NCBI GenBank assembly: GCA_026260175.1
Contig: JAKCWW010000512.1
Location: 1-64,000 of the forward strand
Source of the DNA: Reticulitermes lucifugus
Lineage: Eukaryota > Arthropoda > Insecta > Blattodea > Rhinotermitidae
Direction: 5' to 3'
Length of the DNA stretch: 64,000 nucleotides
The notes under the pieces are model-generated. The model searched no databases. It was not told where the DNA came from and saw only the letters and a program-made list of their open reading frames with translations. This document shows positions 10,802 to 21,399 of this stretch, in pieces (position 1 is the stretch's first letter; the number at the start of each line of letters is the position of its first letter). Position numbers and translations under genes: made by a program.

Positions 10802-11340
10802 TCCTGTTGTTTTGTATGGGCGTGAGGCTTAGTCTGTCACACTGAGCGATGAATGTAGGCTGAGAGTGTTCGAGAATAGGGTGCTGAGGAGGATATTTGG
10901 GCCTAAGTGGAACGAGATACCAGAGGAGTGGAAAAGACTACATAAAGTTTGCCTTTATGCTATGTACTCATCACCAAATATTTTTCGTGTGGTCAAATCA
11001 AGAAGAATGAGATGGGCGGGACATGTGACATTTATGGGGGACAGGAGAGAAGCATACAGGGTTTTTATGGGACGACCTGATGGAAAGAGACCACTTGGAA
11101 AACCTAGGCGTAGTTGAGAGGATAATATTAAAATGGATTTTCAGCAAGTGAAATGGGGAGGCACGGACTGGATCGCACTGGCTCATGATAGGGACAGGTA
11201 GCGAGCGCTTGTGAATGCGGTAATGAATTTTCGGATTTCATAAAATGTGGGGAATTCCTTGACTAGCTGAAGATCTCTTAGCTTCTCAGGAAGTTCTCTG
11301 TTCCGTGGGGTTAAGTTAGTTTAGTTAGTTATGTTAATCT
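10802..11340 (+). mobile_element. LINE family A, C-terminal part and 3' UTR
   Basis: The frame 10866-11117 reads FENRVLRRIFGPKWNEIPEE, then FRVVKSRRMRWAGHV, then GRPDGKRPLGKPRRS, the usual tail of this LINE type. A stop then precedes a further conserved stretch (IKMDFQQV-like, then WIALAHDRDR at about 11170-11200). The 3' UTR includes GGGGAATTCCTTGACTAG and GCTTCTCAGGAAGTTCTCTG and ends in GTTA/TTAG units near 11310-11337. The same 3' UTR phrases end the copies at 7690 (minus) and 34740, so this fixes the 3' end of the family. Confidence 0.85.
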
Positions 11341-11402
11341 CTTCCCTGCTCGTTATTTGCTGATTATTTTTATTTATTTGTTCTAAGTAAATGTGTTGTT
11401 GT

Positions 11403-11670
11403 GCCAATCCCAGTGGCCGTGCAGTCTAAGGATTGGGTCTGCGGCCGCTCGATTACTAAAATTGTGGGTTCGAATCCCGCCGGGGGCATGGATGTCTGTC
11501 TCTTGTGAGTGTTGTGTTTCATCAGGTAGAGGTCTCTGCGACGGGCTGGTCCCTCGTCCAGAGGAATCCTACCGAGTGTGGTGTGTCTAAAGAGTGTGAT
11601 CGTGAAGCGTCGAAAATTGAGGCGACCTAGGCCCCTAAGGCGCTCTTGAGCCATTGAAAGCAAAGTTTTT
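11403..11670 (+). mobile_element. tRNA-headed SINE, family 1, copy 2
   Basis: Head GCCAATCCCAGTGGCCGTGC with B box GTGGGTTCGAATCCC, body CTCTTGTGAGTGTTGTG, GTCCAGAGGAATCCTACCGA and GTGTGGTGTGTC, and tail GAGGCGACCTAGG...GAGCCATTGAAAG. GTAAATGTGTTG-like flank before it and GTAAATGTTG at 11675-11684 are a possible target-site duplication. It landed just downstream of a LINE 3' end. Confidence 0.9.
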
Positions 11671-11689
11671 GTATGTAAATGTTGATTGG

Positions 11690-11870
11690 TGGCAGATTTG
11701 CTTAGTTTACGTTCTATCAGTGTCTCTTTCCAATGACAAGTGGTCGTTACATTTACTTCAATTCTGTGTCGTACTGCAAAAATTTACTATCTAGATTTAT
11801 AATAAATATATCTGAATTGAAATTAAAATTTAATTTTCCTTCCCGGCATCTAAATTAATTAACCTGATAA
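11690..11870. other. No feature seen
   Basis: Short AT-rich spacer between two SINEs. Confidence 0.4.
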
Positions 11871-11879
11871 TCTATGATT

Positions 11880-12072
11880 GCTTCTCACTGCGGAATCCGA
11901 GGTTTGATTCGAGACTAGTCAAGGTGAAATATTCAGTGCAGAAAGTGGCATTGAGCCAAGAAATTTTTCCTAATACTTCGGTTTCCCATGTCAGTACAAT
12001 TTCATCAATGTGTTACCCTCTTTCATTCATCTACCACAAACTTAGCATTTGACAGCGTCGTTAAATAAAATA
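11880..12072 (+). mobile_element. SINE with central block A and GTCGTTAAATAAAA tail
   Basis: A worn B box (GAGGTTTGATTCGAG, about 11910) is followed by block A: GAAAGTGGCATTGAGCCA, then TACTTCGGTTTCCCATGTCA. The tail is GCGTCGTTAAATAAAATA. Block A recurs at 23450-23545 (same tail) and on the minus strand at 61310-61415 (different tail). The A box is no longer legible. Confidence 0.75.
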
Positions 12073-12079
12073 CTTTGAT

Positions 12080-12715
12080 AACTGACTGGTTTTCTCGCTA
12101 TTAATAATAATAATGGCACGTGCATTAGACAAATATTACGCATTAAATGTGATTATACATTCGTGAATATGAGACTAGAGTAATGGACATCCTTCAGGGT
12201 GCATTTTACGTTCTTCTTCAATTATTCATGTTTCGGTAATGCTGGAATCTCATGGAACTGCTTTCATAGTCACCAGTACAGTTCTCGTGCGGTTTGCGAA
12301 ACGTCAGCTTTCATGTTGCATAAACTAATTGTGGACGGAGTCCCTCTACTTGCGCAGCATTAACAAGTTTAATCTTATTACCATGTTTAGTGTTTATACA
12401 AAGAATAAGATGAATTGGAATTATGCGGGATTATATGGTCGAGTCGGAGTTTCGCTTGGAAAGGTAACAATGCTACTAATTTCAGTGAAGCCTACCGAAC
12501 AGGGGTATGTAAATTACCCTCGAAATATCAAGAGGAATCTTTAAACATGTTTCATATTTAAATAATCCCAAGATATACTTCAACTTCTGAAGTTCACTGC
12601 ATTTTCTGCAGGACCTTAGAAAGCACATTTCGAATTAGTTTAGTTTGTAGCCAAAACGTGTCCCTATAATCTCTTTGTTTATATAATTTTAATCCCAAGG
12701 TAAAGGTAAATTTGT
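12080..12715. other. No gene seen; intergenic DNA
   Basis: A frame of 71 codons at 12329-12544 is unrecognised. No repeat signature was seen. Confidence 0.45.
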
Positions 12716-12721
12716 TCCTGT

Positions 12722-12992
12722 GGAAGTTATGAAGGTATGATGGCATTGGATGTGTAACTCCACTCATTCATAACTCCGGCACTAAATGGTGGTGAGTGGT
12801 GGATATTACGTCCCGGTTTCTTTTCTAACGGGAAAGGAAACCCCAGTACCCTTGAATGTGAACCTGATTGGGCCCTTTGTGTCCGTATGGACGCCGTGGA
12901 ATAGAGAAAATTCTCGTCTCCTACAGGGACTGGAACCACGATTCTTTGGACGTTGAGCCGGCAGTCTGGACACTATACAGACAATGCTGTAC
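12722..12992 (-). mobile_element. tRNA-headed SINE, minus strand
   Basis: On the minus strand a head with B box GTGGTTCCAGTCCC (12926-12940 antisense) is preceded by GTACAGCATTGTCTGTATAG. The body includes a GTCCATACGGACACAAAG block and ends with CCACTCACCACCATTTAGTG. The last phrase recurs in the minus-strand element at 14345-14375, so the two share a 3' module. The 60 to 70 codon frames across it are artefacts. Confidence 0.65.
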
Positions 12993-12999
12993 ACGCTTA

Positions 13000-13205
13000 C
13001 AATTTAAATGAAATGAACGTAAATACATATTTTTTGTTTTGTTTTTATTATATACGTGGAATTTTCCCGTTATTTATGTAGCTAATAAACTACATTAAGG
13101 GCAGAAGCAGAAGATCTGTCTTAGGTTTTCTGCACGTGATATTTACAAGCAGGGAGTAATAAGACTTTTTTGAGGTTTGTAACATATAATTCAGAATGTA
13201 ACGGG
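13000..13205. other. No feature seen
   Basis: AT-rich spacer before the TA tract. Confidence 0.4.
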
Positions 13206-13212
13206 CCTTTCC

Positions 13213-13215
<3 letters not shown>

Positions 13216-13252
<37 letters not shown>
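13216..13252. repeat. (TA)n microsatellite
   Basis: About 18 uninterrupted TA units. Confidence 0.95.
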
Positions 13253-13254
<2 letters not shown>

Positions 13255-13259
13255 GTATT

Positions 13260-13435
13260 TAGATGACTAACACTGATATTTGCGTTATAATTTGATGTAA
13301 TACAATTCATACCCCCAGGAGACGAAAGTTTTTATTAACACGTATGAGACAGATAATTAGACCCATGCATGCTACGTGACTCCCCAACCTCATCCTCGGT
13401 TTTATTACCCAAAAGATAAAACAGAGTACTAAATT
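13260..13435. other. No feature seen
   Basis: No recognised repeat. It would hold the 3' part of the short minus-strand frame that starts at 13468. Confidence 0.35.
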
Positions 13436-13439
13436 TCTC

Positions 13440-13780
13440 CTACTTGCTCCGAATTCGCCCTTATCCATACAAAACCAACTACACCATCACAATTGCACTC
13501 ACACAGCTGAACAATGTATTAAAGCTAACCAGCAGAGAAGACAGCGTGCCGCTATAGTCGTGTTCTGACTGTACACACTTGACACAGAATAACAATAGCC
13601 GTTCGTTTAGCAGGCCCGCAAAGCAGGACATAAGGTTGTAGGGGGCTGCAACTATTTAGTAGAGCTTCACCCCATAGTTCTTTAGGTCTTTCCTTGTACA
13701 GGGGTTAACTGTCCCCAGTAGCGACAGGTAAATAACTCAGTGCTTCACTCAAGCGTACAGCATCCTAGGACACGTTTTGC
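13440..13780 (-). other. Higher-GC segment with short minus-strand ORF start
   Basis: This block is richer in G and C than its flanks and contains few microsatellite or SINE signs. On the minus strand an ATG at 13468 opens a frame of about 56 codons beginning MDKGEFGASRRNLVLC, and a GTAATA (donor-like) sequence follows about 60 bases in. It could be a first exon, a transposon 5' end, or chance. I recognise no family. Confidence 0.2.
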
Positions 13781-13789
13781 TATGCTACA

Positions 13790-14325
13790 GATGTTGTTAA
13801 CTTGAGATTCTCACTTCTTCATGACCAGATGTTAGCGCCATTCATCTGGTTAGTTCTTCTGTACATGGCAAAGTCTTGGACGGGTTAGCCAGACATTTTC
13901 CTTCATCTCACGCTGTGATGGTATACTAAGAACCTCGCCTGCCTCCCGCAGAATCATCATTCATGATTATCTCTTATCTCCGTCAAATGAACTGGCTCAG
14001 CAATGTCACAGGTCCCAGGACAGAATAAAATTAACCTTCCCTCGTAAAATGATTGTCCAAGTCTTCAGGTCGAAATCTTATGGGACCTAACAACATATAG
14101 TTTGGTATATAGGCTACGTACCAACGCTTCTGAAAAACCGGCTGCCTCCATCATCAGGGTAAATATCTCTTCCATTCTTAACATAGGAAGCAGCAAATTT
14201 CGCCGAAAACTTTGTTATCTATACAAAAAAGTGTACCCTCTCACATATATAACGGTTTGAATTTTAATGTAAACTGTAATATAAAAAGTAAAATTTACTC
14301 TTTCCGTGCCATGAAGACATATAGT
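13790..14325. other. No gene seen; unclassified intergenic DNA
   Basis: No frame above 60 codons and no repeat signature I could place. Confidence 0.4.
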
Positions 14326-14334
14326 GTAGTAAAT

Positions 14335-14515
14335 CTTCTCATTCTTAACCTCAGCACTAGATGGAAGTGAGTGGTTATCCCCAAGCCCGGATGCTTTATA
14401 CCCAGGAGTAGGTGTGGGAATTTGGAAGAGGAGAAGAATCTCTTACCCCTACTGGGTTTAGAACCCCGGAGTCTCCAGCGCGTAGCCTCGTCGCTGTACA
14501 GACTACTGCCTAATT
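14335..14515 (-). mobile_element. tRNA-headed SINE, minus strand, shortened
   Basis: The antisense B box GGGTTTAGAACCCC lies at about 14454-14467. The 3' module (AGCACTAGATGGAAGTGAGT on the plus strand, about 14352-14371) matches GCACTAAATGGTGGTGAGTG at about 12779-12798. The body is shorter than in that copy. It sits immediately upstream of a family 1 SINE in opposite orientation. Confidence 0.6.
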
Positions 14516-14550
14516 GTACTAAACATTTAAGCGAATTAGATTGTTCCTAA

Positions 14551-14804
14551 GCCGATGCCAGTGGCCGCGCAGTCTAAGGTGTGGGCCTGAGGCCGCTCAC
14601 TTGCTGGGATTGCGGGTTCGAATACCTTCGGTGGCATGGGTGTTTGTCTCTTGTGAGTGTTGTGTGTTTTCAGATAGAGGTTTCTGCGTAGTGTCAATCA
14701 CTCGTCCAGAGGAGTCCTACCGAGTGTGGTGTGTCTTAGTGTGATCGTGAAGCCTCGATAATGAGGAGGCCGTGGCCCATTAAGTTCTACTGCGCCATAA
14801 AAAA
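14551..14804 (+). mobile_element. tRNA-headed SINE, family 1, copy 3, with flanking duplication
   Basis: Head GCCGATGCCAGTGGCCGCGC, B box GCGGGTTCGAATACC, body CTCTTGTGAGTGTTGTGTG, GTCCAGAGGAGTCCTACCGA, and a tail with GCGCCATAAAAAAAG. The flanks AGATTGTTCCTAA (14538-14550) and AGATAGTTCCTAA (14805-14817) agree at 12 of 13 bases, a clear target-site duplication that fixes both ends. Confidence 0.93.
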
Positions 14805-14824
14805 AGATAGTTCCTAATACAGTG

Positions 14825-17425
14825 TGTTCTAAATGCCGCTTTACTGAAGTAGTTAAACACTAAAGGCTTTTATTTCCACTAGCCTTCAGTTCTTATTTTG
14901 CAACGGTTGGCAACACTTTGGTTACAGTAGCTTTATTTTATGTCACCTATTGTTTCCTTATTTTATATATTCAATATGCCGTTCAACTCAACAAACTTTG
15001 TTATTATAATATCTCTAAAGTAACGCTATGAAGAAGAAATATTCTCAGCGAATTTTGCAATTCACTGTGACTATATATGCTATTTTAGGGTAACTCCTTT
15101 ATTCTTTTCGGTCTTTCTTCTTTTATTTTTGCTAATTCTTATGGTACATTTCTTTTCATTTAATCTCGTTTGATTTTCTAAGTTATCGTAGACCACATCT
15201 ATGTCTGTCTGTATGCTACACGTGGGGTTGTTCAGTCCTTAAACTCTGTCCTCAGGACTCAGAGTCGTCCTCAAGAAGCTTTCAGTCTTACAGATAATCA
15301 AATTTCATCCTGTATTGTAAAAACTAATATTTATTACTTTCTTCACGAGCGACTGCAACTAGTTTCTATTTTGAGCTAGCTTAATACAGTTTCAGTACTC
15401 CATCCGCACTTTTTACAGATATTTTAATAATGTATTTTCTTTACAAGAAGGTTTTGGTAATTTTTCCCTTCAGCTTTTGACCAAAATTTTATAAGCGCTT
15501 TTTATTCCTCCCTTGCCAGCTACATACTCTGCCCATATACATTTCCTATTTTTCCTATTTTCTCCATTATTGTACACAAAGTTGCTACCTGCAGTGATGC
15601 GACATGTCTCTTCGTGCTACTGAATATTCATTAGCAAGATATAAACCATATAATCTCAGACATCAAGGCGGTAAAAAGCGGTGTACGTATCAATGCCATA
15701 ATAAAAGAAGGGAATATTTATGTCTCATAGTGGAGAATAAATTTCAGTAGTAATCTGATTATAAGCTAATTAGCTACCTAAATTACCCACAATAAAGCAT
15801 CTAGCGTAAGAGCTATTAGTTTTACTGATAATCATGATTTACGCAGGAAATTCTGAAACCACATGAAGAGGGCTCAGCAAGTTGATGATGCGAATGTCCA
15901 GCCAACGTTGCAGAAATTGTTCTAATGCCCGGGATGAATGTAGGGAATCTTATAACTCGGATATCTGCAGCGCAGGATTAGAAATTAAATTCTTGTAAGT
16001 TACGACTATATTTACTTGGAGTTTGTTTTAACAGCGCTGCTAGTAGCTGAAATTATAGCATCCATTGGCTGAGCAGTGACTTTAAAATTATTTGGAAAAA
16101 ATCGGGTTTGCCCAAATTTCATGTAGTGTGCCGAACTTAGATTGAAGACACTGATATAAATAACGCAGTATGTCAGTGAGTGTTGTCTGTGTCCGGACGA
16201 GTCATGAAACACTCACCTCTTGAGCACAAGTAACGAGGCCTACTGCTTCAGCCTGCTTGTTTGGTGGAAGGTGTTAAGAGGCTGCAGGGAACGTGATAAT
16301 TTCAATTTAGGTCCTCTAAATAAACAGGAAGGAGTACAGACAAACGGGAAAATGTGAATTTCTAAAATCTGCGAAATAAAGTGTTAGAAAAAATTTAAAC
16401 CCCTCATTGATGTCACGTAATCTGTCGACGATGGATGACGTCTCAGCAGAGCAATGCAATGTGTCTGGCGACATTCGAATAAGGCCACGAAGTAGTGAGT
16501 CTGAAGAGGCGGGTTCTTTTTTATTTCGACACCCTATTCTTCGCATTTTCCAAGATGGACAAGAAGAATCACAAGAGCTGAAATATCAGAAGCTGAAGTC
16601 CATAGATTTAAAATTCATTGAATTTGTACATTTATTTATTTCAGTTGGTCTACCAAATTTTAAAATTAGTCAAATTTCTAAGTGATCTTTTTTTGTGTTA
16701 ATTAAATGAGAGTCTTACAGATCTGTTATGAAGTTTCTCCAAAACGTCTGAACAAACACGCTCCATTACATGGTGGAAAAATCGAGATCTTCATTTTACT
16801 TTATACATAGTCCTAAGCCTTCGAAAATTTGTTAAAGCAACCTTAAGAACTAGTACAAACAAGCGCTGCAGTATTTAAAAGCACGCTCATATCTACACGT
16901 GCATTTCGTATTATAATTGATGCCTTGCATGTTGCGAGGTATTTTCCTTCTCGATTCTTTCTGTTGAGAGTTCACAACATAATGTTTTCTTTATTATTTC
17001 ATGGTGATTGCATAGCCATAAACAATCATGTAATTAGAGTGACGTCATGTTAAAACGTCCCTCCAATTATTTTACTCCACTCTACCGCGCATACTTATGT
17101 GCATATTCGAATCGTTAGCAAAACACACAGTATTAAGCTATTATTATGCTAAGCTCTCGAGTGCCTGACCTACGAAAATAAATAACACACGTCACAAGCC
17201 TCGAAGTTTCCAAATTTGCATTTTTAGGAGTGCAGCAATTTCAGATGGTCCTTTGTATCGTTTTAATCGATATAAATACATAAACCGACATCACGCTCAT
17301 ATCAAGGACTTCTAAGGGACAAGTGCAAATAGAGTGATATATGACATAAGTAAACTATTTTTCATGACGTTTTCGCGTCCATATTTAATTTATTTACCAC
17401 CGACGCTACGTAATTTAGCAAGGGA
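14825..17425. other. No named gene; long intergenic stretch
   Basis: Open frames of 92 codons (16407-16685, plus) and 76 codons (16316-16546, minus) overlap each other. Neither shows a known domain or clear splice context. The plus frame begins with an acidic, serine-rich stretch. No transposon signature was recognised. Confidence 0.4.
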
Positions 17426-17429
17426 GAGC

Positions 17430-17530
17430 AGTGGCGAATTCTGAACTGGAGGTCATGTCTAGCGGAAGGGGTATATAATGCGGCATTGTACGGTTCGCTA
17501 GACCCGACCTCCGCATCAGGATTCGCCGCT
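17430..17530. repeat. Imperfect inverted repeat, two 35-base arms
   Basis: The left arm 17430-17464 (starts AGTGGCGAATTCTGA, ends GTCTAGCG) and the right arm 17496-17530 (its reverse complement starts AGCGGCGAATCCTGA, ends GTCTAGCG) match at 28 of 35 positions. The spacer is 31 bases. Eleven bases after the right arm comes GTCGTTAAATAAAA, the same tail found on two SINEs in this window. It is likely a small foldback element or the 3' half of a SINE with a hairpin. Confidence 0.7.
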
Positions 17531-17540
17531 GAGTGGGAGT

Positions 17541-17555
17541 GTCGTTAAATAAAAG
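17541..17555 (+). repeat. SINE-type tail GTCGTTAAATAAAA
   Basis: Identical in sequence to the tail at 12057-12070 and near 23602-23615, but here attached to an inverted repeat instead of block A. Confidence 0.6.
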
Positions 17556-17559
17556 GGGA

Positions 17560-18920
17560 TATAAAAATGCAAGGGATAGAACGATGTAACAAGCTTCGTA
17601 TTCCATCTTCTGTGTATTTTACGTTAAGGTTAAATAAAGTAGAGATTATGTATATATATAGAGGTGAGAGGGCTAAGAGACATGCAAAATATTTTTGTGG
17701 TACATTCTCATAAGCAATCAATACTTCGGGTACAAAAAGAGACGAAACAGGTAAAACCCGCCAATCAGTAGTCTTGAAGCGGATGAATCATGCTGTCACA
17801 TGACAGGTCACAGAGCCACTCACCATTAAATACGCGAAAGTGATTTATATACTTTATGAGGTAAAGATTAGAAGGCGTTACTTCCACACAAAATCTCGTA
17901 ATTTCATACTGAGAGTTTCATTAATTACGTGACAACGTAATTTTCCTTTTACGCTCATGCGTTGCTAATGAATATGGATTTTCTGCCCCGTGTTAAATGT
18001 CAGCTGAGGAGCGACATACATTTTGATATACACGAGTGTGGGAGGAGAGCAATGCTTTTAAATTAATCAGAAGTTATGCGAGTAAAATAAAATTATATCC
18101 TTCATATCCTTCAGTTCAGTGACCTTTGCACTCAGTTTAATGTAGTTTTGTCTTCTTTCACGAGAAATTGGCACGTAATCTTCTTTCAAAACACTATTCT
18201 ATAAAATGAAAGTCTCTTAATATCTGTCATTGGTAAAATATCACTTCCGAAATGAGAAATATATTTGTGTGTCATTATTCATTTTAATAATATAATTATT
18301 CTCAGTTTTATGGAGGATGATTTGAAATCCAAACTTTAAAGACAAACAATAACCTGAATTTTATTTAAAGATTTAGTTTTTACCATGCAGTGGACACACA
18401 CGGCCTGAGTCAGTGCTGTGTGTGGAAATAAAGACTGTTTTGTTCTGCGATCCACACGAAAGGCACAAATACACTTCGTGGGCTAAATGCATAACTTTTC
18501 TCTATTAACATTCCTGGTACGTAAAGTAACCACCAGACTTTAAAGGATTAATATCGCCGTCAACCTATGGGATTAGGCACAATGAGGTGTTGCGTTTTCA
18601 TTAAATTCTTCATAATTTTATTGGTCTTTCAACATTCCTTTCTCCTTCGTAGCTCATAATACAAAAATCCTTTCTGGTACGGTTTGTTGAATATTCATTG
18701 TTCTTGTGTTTTTCTTCTGTCTCTGATATTTTTAAAGTATAATACTTAACTTTTCTTAATCCCGGTGTACGCCTGTTGCCTAAATCCTCTAACAGATGTA
18801 AGGAAACACTTCGACATCTTCAGTCCCTTCGGTAATCTGTAGGTAATAGAGCTTACCGATAGCTTGTCCCGAAACATCAATAACAAACTACTAATCTATG
18901 CTGCGTAAAATCTCAGAAGA
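17560..18920. other. No gene seen; intergenic DNA
   Basis: Includes a short (TA)n at about 17651-17660. No frame above 60 codons and no recognised repeat. Confidence 0.5.
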
Positions 18921-18925
18921 GTGCA

Positions 18926-19200
18926 GTGGCGCGGTGGCGCAGTTGGTTGAGGCACTGCGCTACAAACCGGAAGGTCACGGGATCGATTCCCGATGGTGTC
19001 ATTGGAATTTTTCATTGACATAATCCTTTCGGCCGCACTATGGCCNNNNNNNNNNNNNNNNNNNNNNNNNNNNNNNNNNNNNNNNNNNNNNNNNNTACCA
19101 CCTTCATGTGCCGATTGTCTAGAAATCTGGAAGCCTCAACCTCCTGGAACACTAAGGGACTGTCCAGGCCTGTAGAGGGATTGCTTTACCTTTGCTTTAC
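18926..19200 (+). mobile_element. tRNA-headed SINE with CTTTAC tail, interrupted by assembly gap
   Basis: The head GCGGTGGCGCAGTTGGTTGA carries the A box (TGGCGCAGTTGG) and a B box GGGATCGATTCCC at about 18979-18991. The body continues CTTTCGGCCGCACTATGGCC into an N-run (19046-19095). It resumes with ATGTGCCGATTGTCTAGAAA, and ends AGGGATTGCTTTACCTTTGC and CTTTAC. Head and tail are those of a tRNA-derived SINE with a short repetitive 3' end. Frames across the Ns are not real. Confidence 0.85.
19046..19095. other. Assembly gap (50 N)
   Basis: A run of N of round length, probably a placeholder inside a SINE body. Confidence 0.98.
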
Positions 19201-19209
19201 TCGTAAATT

Positions 19210-19780
19210 TGTTTGCATACGAGTATTATCCAGTACAGTTTTCTTCTAATGGGCATGCACGAACTGTGACTGTAATGTACAGTTTCACAGTACTGAATCA
19301 TGTTTCACAGGCTAAAGCTGTGTCTTATCATGTATCAGTATTATTCAAATGGTCACAACATTTGCATATGAATAGCTGCGGAGAAGGCAATTCTGTGCTG
19401 CTAATTCGCGTGACCATGATAACTTACTCTTGTTACGAACCTTCTATTAATTAATGTCCAGTTGTAAATTATTTTGTAATTTATTTTATCAGAATATTTA
19501 CGAAATGTGCATTATATACTTCAGGAACTACTATGTTTGGAAACATTGAGGAATAAATAAATAAGTAAATAAATAAACAAATATAAGGCGGTGTACTTTT
19601 GAGCATTTTTTCCTGTATAAAGCAATTCTCAGTCACGATAGCACAACAGGTCCTGAGAGTATAGATGGAGTATACAAGCTTCAGACACAGACGATAGCTG
19701 CGCATACAGGTCATTGAATAGGGGGGGGGTGATAGCTTGAGGATTGATTGAGGGCTAAAAAATCCTAAACATGATGTAGC
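19210..19780. other. No gene seen; AAAT microsatellite and G run
   Basis: A plus frame of 81 codons (19209-19454) starts at the SINE tail and is unrecognised. An AAAT-type tract lies near 19552-19577 and nine G's in a row lie at 19721-19729. Confidence 0.45.
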
Positions 19781-19784
19781 TGCT

Positions 19785-20321
19785 ATGCTGCGAAGTGTTT
19801 GGAGGTTAGTTGGTTACCATGTCTTCGGAGAAGAGGATATTTACACTTCAGCTTTATTATTTAAGCCAGACCAAACCTCCGAGCGCTGTACCCTTACTGA
19901 GGGTATAAGATTGGCTTCAACAAATGAAACAAAGCCCCTTGTAGGAAACAAACTGCAGCTCAGATATCCAAGGACTTCCAAGCATTTTATGAAAGAAGAC
20001 GAGCAGGCACTGTGCTGTATTCTGAGACAGATAAATCAGTTTCCTGGCTTTAGATATTTTAAATTTTATTGCTATATTTGTATTCATGCATGCGATTCTT
20101 CCACTCAGGTTTTCCGCCAAACATTTCTCATCCGCAACATGCAAATCATCGACATTTGCCACAGCAAATATCACGAGGAACTTAAATCGTTTATACCAAA
20201 GTATAAAAGCGATGATTTTCTACTTCTTAACTGTGACGCCGCGAAGTTTTTTATGAAATTTATTCTCATTTCGGTTGAATATGTTCTTTGCATCTTTACT
20301 TTATTTTACCCTGAAAGTTAG
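19785..20321 (+). CDS. Unrecognised 178-codon open frame, possible relic
   Basis: The longest uninterrupted frame in the window, from an ATG at 19785 to a TAG at 20319-20321, with an in-frame stop 36 bases upstream (19749-19751). I recognise no family. The N-terminal half is mixed and polar, with a KHFMKEDEQALCCILRQINQ stretch at about residues 66-85. The last 25 residues are hydrophobic and rich in Phe, Ile and Leu. A minus-strand frame of 85 codons overlaps it. The length is above what I would expect by chance at this base composition, but not far above. It could be an exon, a transposon relic or random. No upstream promoter or polyadenylation signal is evident. Confidence 0.25.
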   Translation: MLRSVWRLVGYHVFGEEDIYTSALLFKPDQTSERCTLTEGIRLASTNETKPLVGNKLQLRYPRTSKHFMKEDEQALCCILRQINQFPGFRYFKFYCYICIHACDSSTQVFRQTFLIRNMQIIDICHSKYHEELKSFIPKYKSDDFLLLNCDAAKFFMKFILISVEYVLCIFTLFYPES

Positions 20322-20324
20322 TTA

Positions 20325-21350
20325 CTAATTCTCCCCGAATTTCCGTAAATGCATTTTGAATTTTGAGATACACGACTGGCGTTTCATAAGATACACCCTT
20401 TCAGTTACTGTCATGAGCACATCTCGATCTCGAAACATGAAAGACGTGGTCAGCCTTCGTCTCAGATATTGGGCCACATAGAAAAGCTTTATCTTTTACA
20501 TACAGAAAATAGTCCTACGATGTATTTGACTGTCACTAATATATCGATTTATGTTTTACCTAAATTATGTTTTCCGATAAAATTATTTGTTCATTTTAGG
20601 AGTTTTTGGTTTCCTGCAGAGTGTCTGTTCCAATCGTTTCGTGTCCGTTCCTCTCTAAGCATGAAATAACACTTCATTAACATCTGTGTGCCGAAAAGTA
20701 CCATAAAATACCCTGCTCAAAAAGCTGTCGCGCTGCCGCATTCGATTTCCAAAACTTCAGAACAAGTAGGTTTTTATCCGAACATTCTCTGCAGGTTTGC
20801 CTTATAGAGTGCAATGAAATGTCGTCCTGAATCCTCAATTCCCGCATGCTTTCACAAGGATGACTATGTAAAATATGAAAGAATCTTAACTAATGTATGT
20901 CAACACCATTTCTCAGCTAAGGCAGTCCCTTTAATTATTTATGTATTTATCTTTAATGCCGTCTAAAAATTGAATCCTGAAGTTTGAAAAAGTCTTGAAA
21001 TAAAATAAAATTCCTATTTGATTTTGTCATAGCTCTTTTGCTGCAGATTCAAAAGTACTGTATTATTAAGCCATGTTAATTCATACGTGGCTAGCGAGGT
21101 CTAGAAAGACTGTATTGCCTCTACATTCAGGGTAAAGCAGACCAAGTATGGTAATTTACTTTGAGTTTTTTACACTGAAAATGAAGGCATTATGATCCCT
21201 CGAAAGGTAGGTAATGCCTTTATTTTCAGGGTCGAGAAATACTTCTGTAACTATTAAGGCTTTCCAATCCTCCAAACTTGTAACTGTTTACCAGTTGGTA
21301 CAGCGTAACATATCATAACACTTGAATATTCAGCATAAAAATTCATCTGT
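20325..21350. other. No gene seen; intergenic DNA
   Basis: Only a 66-codon frame (20469-20669). No recognised repeat. Confidence 0.5.
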
Positions 21351-21359
21351 AATATGCGT

Positions 21360-21398
21360 AACATACATACATACACACATACACACACACATACATTC
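21360..21398. repeat. (CATA)n/(CA)n microsatellite
   Basis: Units of CATA and CACA lie at what would be the 3' terminus of the minus-strand LINE that follows, so this may be its short tandem tail. Confidence 0.8.
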
Positions 21399-21399
21399 C

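Noticed and set aside
10998-11186. Minus-strand frame of 62 codons
   Set aside because: It is the antisense of the LINE reverse transcriptase tail.
18926-19000. Genuine tRNA gene
   Set aside because: A and B boxes are present, but the sequence continues into a SINE body with a CTTTAC tail, and I could not build a full cloverleaf. The same holds for all other tRNA-like heads here.
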